Below, piece after piece: positions 8,087-13,028 of a stretch of 35,855 bases of DNA. The stretch spans positions 1-35,855 of the forward strand of contig CANRIY010000002.1 in NCBI GenBank assembly GCA_947630775.1, written 5' to 3'. Every line of letters starts with the position of its first letter. The first letter of the stretch is position 1. The translations under genes were made by a program, and so were the position numbers. This stretch comes from an uncultured Clostridia bacterium (GTDB lineage Bacteria; Bacillota; Clostridia; Christensenellales; Borkfalkiaceae). The notes under the pieces were generated by a model. That model did no database searches. It worked only from the letters and a program-made list of their open reading frames with translations, and was not told the DNA's origin.

Positions 8087-8800
8087 ATGAGGATCAACAA
8101 ATTTCTTGCGGAGCAGGGGTTCGCCTCGCGCCGCGGGGCGGATGAGATCGTTGCGGAAGGAAGGGTCACGATCAACGGCAAAACGGCAAAAGCGGGGGAC
8201 GACGTTTCGCCCGACGATACCGTCATGCTCGACGGAAAGATCCTTTCCCACAAGGTCAAGTACGAATATTATCTATTGAATAAGCCCAAGGGGTGTGTTT
8301 GCACTGCAAACGACGAAAAAACAGAGCGGCCGAGAAAGACGGTCATGGATTTTCTGCCTGCGGGCGCGGGAAGAGTGTTCCCGGTGGGGCGGCTCGACTA
8401 CGACAGCGAGGGGCTTCTGATCTTGACGAACGACGGTGAACTCGCATACCGCCTGACTGCGCCGCAGAGCGAGATCCCAAAAACCTATCTCGTCAAAGTC
8501 GAGGGAACAGTGACGCCCGTTCAGCTCAACCGTTTGAGAAGCGGCGTGGAGATCGAAAAAGGGGTCGTCACGAAGAAGTGCCGCGTCAACGTTGTCGAAA
8601 CCGACAAGAGCTATACCAAGCTCCATGTCGTTCTGACAGAGGGGAAAAACAGGGAGATCCGCCGCATGTTCGAGACCGTCGGAAAGCACGTAGCCTTTTT
8701 GAAGCGCATCAAGGTCGGCGAATTGACCCTTTCGGGACTCAATCGAGGGGAATGCAGAAGACTTTCCCAGGAAGAAGTGTTTTATCTGAAAAATCTGTAA
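8087..8800 (+). CDS. rluB: RluB/RsuA-family rRNA pseudouridine synthase
   Basis: Isomerises a uridine in 23S rRNA to pseudouridine during ribosome assembly. The 237-aa product has an N-terminal S4 RNA-binding domain (about residues 1-58, starting MRINKFLAEQG) and the synthase domain. The catalytic Asp104 lies in GRLDYDSEGLLILTNDG. The RluB-type C-terminal motif GKNREIRRMFETVG is at about 186-199. The start is set by the S4 domain. The nearest SD-like AAAAGGAG (8057-8064) is 22 bases away, so translation probably depends on coupling to the carboxypeptidase gene. RsuA and RluB/E/F share motifs; the gene neighbourhood favours RluB. A bidirectional terminator follows. Confidence 0.9.
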   Translation: MRINKFLAEQGFASRRGADEIVAEGRVTINGKTAKAGDDVSPDDTVMLDGKILSHKVKYEYYLLNKPKGCVCTANDEKTERPRKTVMDFLPAGAGRVFPVGRLDYDSEGLLILTNDGELAYRLTAPQSEIPKTYLVKVEGTVTPVQLNRLRSGVEIEKGVVTKKCRVNVVETDKSYTKLHVVLTEGKNREIRRMFETVGKHVAFLKRIKVGELTLSGLNRGECRRLSQEEVFYLKNL

Positions 8801-8813
8801 TTTTGATCAAAAA

Positions 8814-8847
8814 CAGCCCGCATAAACGCGGGCTGCCGTCATTTTTT
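8814..8847. terminator. Bidirectional terminator between rluB and lexA
   Basis: Perfect 8-bp stem CAGCCCGC (8814-8821) / GCGGGCTG (8828-8835), loop ATAAAC. The + side is followed by CCGTCATTTTTT and the - side by TTTTTGATC. It serves the two convergent genes. Confidence 0.88.
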
Positions 8848-8854
8848 GGGAAAA

Positions 8855-9463
8855 TCAGCGGAAACTTCTCATGAGTCCGATCACCTTGCCGAGGATCTGA
8901 ATGCTCGACTGATTTTCGGGAATGATATCGTCCATAGAGGAATTTTCGGGGTGAAGAATAATTTTTCCGTCCTTTTTGAAAAAGCGCTTCACGGTCGCGC
9001 CGTTCTCCGTACCGTCGTCGAACATCGCAACGACGATCTCGCCGTTTTCGGCGGTCTGCTGGCGCTTGACGATGATCTTGTCGCCGTCGCAAATGCCCGC
9101 TTCGATCATGCTCTCCCCGTGGACGCGCAGAAGGAAGAGATCCTCGCCCTTAAACTCCGCCTCGGGGATGGAATAATAGCCCTCGTTCTGCTCGACGGCG
9201 AGAATGGGCTGCCCTGCGTTGACGACGCCGAGAAGAGGAACGCGGACAGAACCGTTTCCGCGCACAACGACGGCGCGCTTCTTATTTTCCGCCTTTTCGA
9301 GCAGTCCCTTTTCTTTGAGGCGGTTGACGTAATCGTACGCGGTCGCCGTGGACTTGATCTTGAGATCTCGGCACATGTCCCTGACTGTCGGCGGGAAGCC
9401 GTTTTCATCGTTGAAACGGCGGATATAGTCGAGCACTTCCATGAGCTTTTCCTGACGGATCAT
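8855..9463 (-). CDS. lexA: LexA, SOS-response repressor
   Basis: Represses DNA-damage genes and cleaves itself when RecA is activated. The 202-aa product has a winged-helix DNA-binding domain (about residues 1-65) and a peptidase S24 domain. The cleavage site Ala83-Gly84 is in VVNAGQP, the nucleophile Ser118 is in HGESM and the general base Lys159 is in ATVKR. All key residues are intact. A GAGGTG SD precedes the ATG. Its promoter (9482-9510) carries an SOS-box-like sequence over the -35 region, so it is probably autoregulated. Confidence 0.97.
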   Translation of the reverse strand: MIRQEKLMEVLDYIRRFNDENGFPPTVRDMCRDLKIKSTATAYDYVNRLKEKGLLEKAENKKRAVVVRGNGSVRVPLLGVVNAGQPILAVEQNEGYYSIPEAEFKGEDLFLLRVHGESMIEAGICDGDKIIVKRQQTAENGEIVVAMFDDGTENGATVKRFFKKDGKIILHPENSSMDDIIPENQSSIQILGKVIGLMRSFR

Positions 9464-9481
9464 TTTTCACCTCTTATCGGC

Positions 9482-9520
9482 ATTATAGCACATCCGAAAG
9501 AATATTGCAAACATTTGTTC
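9482..9520 (-). promoter_or_regulatory. lexA promoter with LexA (SOS) box
   Basis: On the minus strand: TTGCAA (9510-9505), a 17-bp spacer and TATAAT (9487-9482). AAACATTTGTTC at 9509-9520 matches the Gram-positive SOS palindrome GAAC-N4-GTTC with one change and abuts the -35 box, where LexA would block polymerase. Confidence 0.82.
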
Positions 9521-9541
9521 TATGTTTTTCAAAAATTTTTC

Positions 9542-9570
9542 TTGTAATTTTTATGAGAATACGCTATAAT
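9542..9570 (+). promoter_or_regulatory. SigA promoter of the Cys-rich 61-aa gene
   Basis: TTGTAA (9542-9547), 17-bp spacer, TATAAT (9565-9570). An SD (GAGGTGG) follows before the ATG at 9588. The LexA box ends 22 bp upstream of this -35, so SOS control of this gene is possible but not shown. Confidence 0.78.
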
Positions 9571-9587
9571 AGGGGAAGAGGTGGAAC

Positions 9588-9773
9588 ATGGAGACGAAAA
9601 TGTGCGTCCTCGACGACGAAAAAGAGTGCGACGGGTGTCTCGAATGCATGGTTTGCGATCTGGATCCCCGAAAAATCTGCGATAACTGCGGCAAATGTCT
9701 CGACATCAAGGAATTTGCGACCATCAAGATCGACAAGATCATCACAGATCCCGATTACGGTAAAAAGGTCTGA
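9588..9773 (+). CDS. Small Cys-rich (Zn- or Fe-S-binding) protein
   Basis: 61 aa with eight cysteines: C6, then C14-C17-C20-C23 (each spaced by two residues) and C31-C34-C37. The CxxCxxCxxC plus CxxCxxC pattern suggests a zinc ribbon or an iron-sulfur site. No other domain fits. It has its own consensus promoter and a strong GAGGTGG SD 6 bases before ATG, so it is a genuine gene and not a shadow. It is divergent from lexA, and its last 32 bases overlap the 3' end of the convergent hflX. The function is unknown. A longer frame from 9505 begins before the promoter and is not real. Confidence 0.8.
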   Translation: METKMCVLDDEKECDGCLECMVCDLDPRKICDNCGKCLDIKEFATIKIDKIITDPDYGKKV

Positions 9774-10968
9774 ATGACCCCGCATAGACGGATGAAACGA
9801 TCCCTTCGACTTCCATTCCATCGTCGGAATACGAAACGTTGCGCTCCGTGATGAGCGGGCGGACGGCGCCGTAGGAAGCCATCTTTTCATAGGGAATGAA
9901 GAGCTTTACGCGGATAAATTCATCTTTAAGGGCGTCGAAGATGTGTTTTTTGAGCTTTTCGAGCCCCAAACCCGCCTGTGCGGAGATGCAAACGACGTCA
10001 CGGGGGAAGCGGTCGGTGTCCTTCACAAGGTCGCATTTGTTCATGACGACGAGGTAGGGGGCCGAAAATCCGAGGTCTTGCAGCGTCGAAAGCGTTGTTT
10101 TCAGCTGCATCTCGTACTCACCCGCGGCATCGCAGACGATGAGGGCAAGATCGCAATTCAAGGCGCTCTCCAGCGTAGATTTGAAAGCTTTGATCAGGTG
10201 ATGGGGAAGGCTCTGCAAAAATCCGACGGTATCGACGAGCAAAAAGGGAACGCCTTCGATCTCGAATCCCCGCGCGGTTGGATCGAGCGTCGCAAAGAGC
10301 GCGTTTTTCACAAAGACATCCGCGCCCGTAAGGGCATTCAAGAGCGTGGATTTCCCGGTATTCGTATATCCCACGAGCGCGATCGTTTTGACGCGTTCTT
10401 TTTTTCTGCGCTCGACCTGCAGCGCACGCCTTTGTTCGGTCTCCTTGAGCTTTTCCTCGAGCGCACGGATGCGCTCACGGATATGCCGCCTGTCTGTCTC
10501 GAGTTTCGTTTCACCGGGGCCGCGCGTCCCGATCCCGCCTCCGAGACGGGAAAGCGCCTCGCCCTTGCCTTTGAGACGCGGATAAATGTATTTGAGCTGG
10601 GCGAGTTCCACTTGGATCTTTCCCTCGCTGCTCTGGGCGCGAAGAGCAAAAATGTCGAGGATGAGCGTCGTCCTGTCGATGACTTTGCGGTGGTCGAGCG
10701 CCTTCGAGATATTCAGAGTCTGGGAAGGGGAGAGCTCCCCGTTGAAGAGGACGGTGAGTTCCAGCCCTTCAAGCCGCTCTTTGAGCTCTAAAAGTTTTCC
10801 CTCCCCGATATAAGTCGCGGGATTGACTTCTCGGATATTCTGGTAGATCGTACCCGCATATTCCGCGCCCGCGCTCTCGATCAAAGAGAGGATCTCCGCA
10901 TGCAGAACATCCGAATTCGGCCCTTCGACGGGTTGGATCACATAGATGATCTCGGGTTTTTCCGTCAC
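9742..10968 (-). CDS. hflX: GTPase HflX
   Basis: Ribosome-associated GTPase that splits stalled or stressed 70S ribosomes. The 408-aa product has the N-terminal HflX domain (about residues 1-190), including the Gly-rich RLGGGIGTRGPGETKLE segment at 141-157. The G domain follows: G1 GYTNTGKST at 200-208, G3 DTVGF near 245 and G4 NKCD near 314. A short C-terminal domain ends the protein. It starts at GTG 10968, which overlaps the recombinase stop in a GTGA, with GAGGACG as SD. It is therefore translated in tandem with the recombinase gene. Confidence 0.95.
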   Translation of the reverse strand: MTEKPEIIYVIQPVEGPNSDVLHAEILSLIESAGAEYAGTIYQNIREVNPATYIGEGKLLELKERLEGLELTVLFNGELSPSQTLNISKALDHRKVIDRTTLILDIFALRAQSSEGKIQVELAQLKYIYPRLKGKGEALSRLGGGIGTRGPGETKLETDRRHIRERIRALEEKLKETEQRRALQVERRKKERVKTIALVGYTNTGKSTLLNALTGADVFVKNALFATLDPTARGFEIEGVPFLLVDTVGFLQSLPHHLIKAFKSTLESALNCDLALIVCDAAGEYEMQLKTTLSTLQDLGFSAPYLVVMNKCDLVKDTDRFPRDVVCISAQAGLGLEKLKKHIFDALKDEFIRVKLFIPYEKMASYGAVRPLITERNVSYSDDGMEVEGIVSSVYAGSFRPFYRNRDL

Positions 10969-12029
10969 GTTTCGTCCTCCGTCCTGTGCAGTTTCACTTT
11001 CCCCGCAACGGAGCGGCGGTTGTCCTCCGTGATCGCGGCATAGTGCTTCCGCGTCGTATTCACGTCCTTGTGCCCCAAAACGTCGGCCACAATATAAATA
11101 TCGCCCGTTTCACGGTAGAGCGCCGTGCCGTAGGTGGAGCGCAACTTATGCGGCGTGATCTTTTTGAGCGGCGAGACGATCTTCGCATATTTTTTGACAA
11201 GATTTTCGACCGCACGGACGGTGATCCTGCGGTATTGCATCGATAAAAAGAGGGGTGAAGGGGTCTCCTTCGGGACGCGCGGATCTCCTTTTTTCTGTTC
11301 TAAATAGGCGAGAAGGGCATCCGCGACTTCATCCGAAAAGTATAAAATTGCATGACTGCCGCCCTTGCGGGTCACGACAAACGAGTTATTCGAAAAATCA
11401 AGATTCTCGTTATTGAGGCCGACAAGCTCGGAAATACGGATCCCTGTGCCCAAAAACAGAGTTAAAATCGCCGTATCACGCACCTTTGTGCGTTCATGGT
11501 AGCCGCTCGCATGGGGCGGAAGGCCCGATCCGAGCTCCGCAGTATCCAAAAGGTCGGAGATCTCATCGTTTTCAAGGCGGATGATCTCCTTTTCGTGTAG
11601 CTTGGGCGTGGCGACCTTGGAGGGGTTATTGACGCCGATGAGCCCCTTGTTGAAGAAAAACTTGAAGAGGGAACGGACGGTACAGAGCTTGCGCGCCTTG
11701 GCGCGTTCATCGCAGGAGAGATGTTTTTCCCCAAACGAATAGTGGGAGAGATAGGAGAGGAAGATCTCAATGTCGGTATCCGTGACCGTTTCAAGGTCCT
11801 CGAGATTGATCTCGCGGACCGCTTTCCCGTGAAATTTCTTTTTGGAGAGAAAATCAAAAAAGATCCTGAGGTCGTAGGCGTAGTTGAGACGGGTAAGCGT
11901 GCTCGTGCGCGGTTCGATGCCGCGGAAAAAATCCTCGCAAAAATCGGGAAGATCGGAGAGGAGTTCATCGATCTTGTCGAGATTCCTTAAATTGCGTTCC
12001 TGATAGTAATTCGCATTTTTGACTGCCAT
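10965..12029 (-). CDS. XerS-like tyrosine recombinase
   Basis: Site-specific recombinase of the Xer family. The full catalytic set is present: Arg198 (GTGIRISEL), Lys222 (TRKGG), His294 and Arg297 (TPHKLRSTYG), His320 (LGHKD) and nucleophile Tyr330. At 354 aa it is about 55 residues longer than XerC or XerD. It has a longer N-terminal SAM-like domain and an insert before the catalytic arginine (about 165-183), which matches the single-recombinase XerS of streptococci (about 356 aa). XerS acts alone on a dif site located next to its gene; candidate sites lie directly upstream here. The ATG sits 6 bases after a TATACT box, so the mRNA is probably leaderless. It overlaps hflX by 4 bases. Confidence 0.85.
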   Translation of the reverse strand: MAVKNANYYQERNLRNLDKIDELLSDLPDFCEDFFRGIEPRTSTLTRLNYAYDLRIFFDFLSKKKFHGKAVREINLEDLETVTDTDIEIFLSYLSHYSFGEKHLSCDERAKARKLCTVRSLFKFFFNKGLIGVNNPSKVATPKLHEKEIIRLENDEISDLLDTAELGSGLPPHASGYHERTKVRDTAILTLFLGTGIRISELVGLNNENLDFSNNSFVVTRKGGSHAILYFSDEVADALLAYLEQKKGDPRVPKETPSPLFLSMQYRRITVRAVENLVKKYAKIVSPLKKITPHKLRSTYGTALYRETGDIYIVADVLGHKDVNTTRKHYAAITEDNRRSVAGKVKLHRTEDET

Positions 12030-12035
12030 GGAAAG

Positions 12036-12064
12036 AGTATAGCACGAACAAGGGAAAAAGTCAA
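12036..12064 (-). promoter_or_regulatory. Promoter of the recombinase gene
   Basis: On the minus strand: TTGACT (12064-12059), 17-bp spacer, TATACT (12041-12036). Only six bases separate the -10 from the ATG at 12029, so transcription would begin at about the start codon. The -35 occupies the 6-bp gap of the dif-like half-site at 12045-12078. Confidence 0.78.
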
Positions 12065-12078
12065 TTTTGCGAATAGTT
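12045..12078. other. Candidate recombinase binding site (dif-like half-site) over the recombinase promoter
   Basis: TTTTGCGAATAGTT (12065-12078) is an exact 14-nt reverse complement of 12677-12690. Six bases (AGTCAA, 12059-12064) separate it from AAAA at 12055-12058, the same AAAA-N6-TTTT geometry as the site at 12677-12710. The left arm (12045-12058) otherwise matches poorly. In streptococci the XerS target difSL lies just upstream of xerS. The alternative is an operator for another regulator. Confidence 0.4.
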
Positions 12079-12135
12079 AAATGGGGGAATTTTCGAAAAA
12101 TTTTCGGATGTAAAACCCGAAAGGGGAGTTTTTAC

Positions 12136-12164
12136 TTGACAAGCGTATCGTTTTTTGATAAAGT
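12136..12164 (+). promoter_or_regulatory. Strong SigA promoter of the putative small RNA
   Basis: Consensus TTGACA (12136-12141), exactly 17 bp, TAAAGT (12159-12164). The predicted start is near 12169-12171, at the base of the first RNA hairpin. Confidence 0.72.
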
Positions 12165-12167
12165 AAA

Positions 12168-12253
12168 GACGAGAACCGAGGTAGGTTGTTAGGTTCCCGT
12201 CTTGGTGAGCCGTTGCGTGGTTGTGAGCCTTTGTGCAACGGCTCCGTCTTTTT
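12168..12253 (+). ncRNA. Putative structured small RNA of about 80 nt
   Basis: Two consecutive hairpins lie behind a consensus promoter. Hairpin 1 pairs GACGAGAACC (12168-12177) with GGTTCCCGTC (12192-12201), with one mismatch and a 14-nt loop containing GAGGTAGGT. Hairpin 2 pairs GAGCCGTTGC (12207-12216) perfectly with GCAACGGCTC (12235-12244) and is followed by CGTCTTTTT, a textbook terminator. The transcript would run head-on toward a 36-aa ORF whose stop is at 12267. A 54-codon TTG frame could start at 12186 behind GAGGTAGG, but it would have to read through the terminator, so I favour a noncoding RNA. It matches no RNA family I recognise. Confidence 0.6.
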
Positions 12254-12266
12254 GTCCGCTTTTCGC

Positions 12267-12377
12267 TTACGCTGTCATTTCAAGCAAGACTTTCACGATT
12301 TCCTCAGCCGTGAGACCCTGCTTTTGAAGTGACAAAATGAGCTTCCTGAGTTCAGATGTTGCCATTTCTTCGTCCAT
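12267..12377 (-). CDS. Small 36-aa acidic/amphipathic protein
   Basis: An unrecognised short gene. The 36 residues begin MDEEMATSELRKL and continue as a probable pair of amphipathic helices with a QGLTAEEI turn resembling a small helix-turn-helix. There is no membrane segment. A purine-rich SD (GGTAGGTAAAGG) lies just before the ATG at 12377. A TTGACT-17-TATGCT promoter sits upstream at 12468-12440, and the leader carries an 11-bp hairpin. It faces the small RNA tail to tail with 13 bases between. On the minus strand, hairpin 1 of the RNA (GACGGGAACC / GGTTCTCGTC then TTTACTTT) could terminate this transcript, so the two RNAs would overlap at their 3' ends. Confidence 0.55.
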   Translation of the reverse strand: MDEEMATSELRKLILSLQKQGLTAEEIVKVLLEMTA

Positions 12378-12403
12378 GTCCTTTACCTACCTTTAATAAT
12401 TTC

Positions 12404-12430
12404 AAGTGTAAGGCTCTGCGCCTTACACTT
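12404..12430 (-). promoter_or_regulatory. Leader hairpin upstream of the 36-aa ORF
   Basis: Perfect 11-bp inverted repeat AAGTGTAAGGC (12404-12414) / GCCTTACACTT (12420-12430) with a 5-nt loop. It lies in the predicted 5' untranslated region of the minus-strand transcript and lacks a T-run in either direction, so it may stabilise the RNA or bind a regulator rather than terminate. Confidence 0.6.
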
Positions 12431-12439
12431 CTTAATTGA

Positions 12440-12468
12440 AGCATATCACAGCACGAGAGAAAAGTCAA
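12440..12468 (-). promoter_or_regulatory. Promoter of the 36-aa ORF
   Basis: Minus strand TTGACT (12468-12463), 17 bp, TATGCT (12445-12440). It lies within the left arm of the 112-bp imperfect palindrome 12444-12555. Predicted start near 12433, giving a leader of about 55 nt. Confidence 0.62.
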
Positions 12469-12555
12469 GTGCCGCGGCTGCGCGGTGGAGATTTTCGGAG
12501 CGTAGCGAAGAAAATACAACCGCTTGGCACTTTACTTTTCGGTAGGGCTGTGATA
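12444..12555. repeat. 112-bp imperfect palindromic element
   Basis: Nested arms pair across the element: TATCACAGC (12444-12452) with GCTGTGATA (12547-12555), AAAAGT with ACTTTT, AAGTGCC (12467-12473) with GGCACTT (12526-12532), GCGGT with ACCGC, and ATTTTC with GAAAAT. The centre is GGAGCGTAGCGAA. It has the look of a small non-autonomous palindromic insertion (MITE-like) or a very large RNA hairpin. It supplies the -35 and part of the -10 of the 36-aa ORF promoter. Confidence 0.6.
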
Positions 12556-12644
12556 ATTGGTTCTCCGTTCATCTGCAAATAGTGCTTTATTTTATCTAAA
12601 TTTACCTAAATTATAAAATTCCTAAAAAATTTTTCTTAAAACTC

Positions 12645-12673
12645 TTGACATGCATAGGGGAATGTGATACACT
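12645..12673 (+). promoter_or_regulatory. Orphan consensus promoter
   Basis: TTGACA (12645-12650), 17 bp, TACACT (12668-12673). Transcription would begin near 12680, inside the inverted-arm site 12677-12710, so the RNA would start with that hairpin. AAGGGG (12721-12726) and a TTG at 12731 follow, but the frame there is not convincing. From 12731 to 12991 I see only T-rich sequence with no supported gene. Confidence 0.6.
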
Positions 12674-12676
12674 TAG

Positions 12677-12710
12677 AACTATTCGCAAAATGCTTCTTTT
12701 ACGAATAGTA
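12677..12710. other. Candidate dif-like recombination site (14+6+14 inverted arms)
   Basis: Left arm AACTATTCGCAAAA (12677-12690), 6-bp centre TGCTTC, right arm TTTTACGAATAGTA (12697-12710). The arms are inverted with two mismatches. Two inverted arms around a 6-bp centre is the architecture of Xer dif sites. The sequence AATGGGG after the right arm also follows the related half-site at 12065-12078, allowing one extra base. It is equally able to form a 5' hairpin in the RNA from the promoter at 12645-12673. Confidence 0.42.
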
Positions 12711-12991
12711 ATGGGGTAAAAAGGGGTATTTTGGACGTTTTTTTCGATAATTTATTGAATTTGCTTCTAAAATGCGATTTTCGCAAAAATACCGACGGAC
12801 GATTGATTGATTTTTTTATCTGCTTTTGTGACGCCGTATTTTGCAAAATTGCGCCGACGATTCCTGTAGCACTTTTTCCGAAATTGTATCAAAAAAATCC
12901 GCGTGGTTTTGCAGGAATCATTTGCGGATCTTTTTTTATAATGTTTTGCCATATTATTTTTGCGTTTCGGTCGATGCATTTATCAACCAAA

Positions 12992-13028
12992 TACTATGTC
13001 AGACATACTAATTATGTCAGACATAGTA
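12992..13028. repeat. Palindromic repeat at the 3' end of the GH13 gene
   Basis: TACTATGTCAGACATA (12992-13007), a 5-bp loop and TATGTCAGACATAGTA (13013-13028) form a 16-bp stem with one central mismatch. Each arm is itself a near-palindrome. The left arm is identical to 3771-3786. The right arm supplies the last codons and the TGA of the amylase gene, so the element seems to have replaced that gene's end. No T-run follows on either strand. Confidence 0.6.

Noticed and set aside
12186-12350. 54-codon TTG frame within and beyond the sRNA
   Set aside because: It would have to read through a perfect terminator and is largely antisense to the 36-aa ORF.
12767-12979. 70-codon Lys/Arg-rich frame on the minus strand
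   Set aside because: It is the reverse of the same AT-rich stretch, with no SD or promoter, and its composition is explained by A-rich codons.
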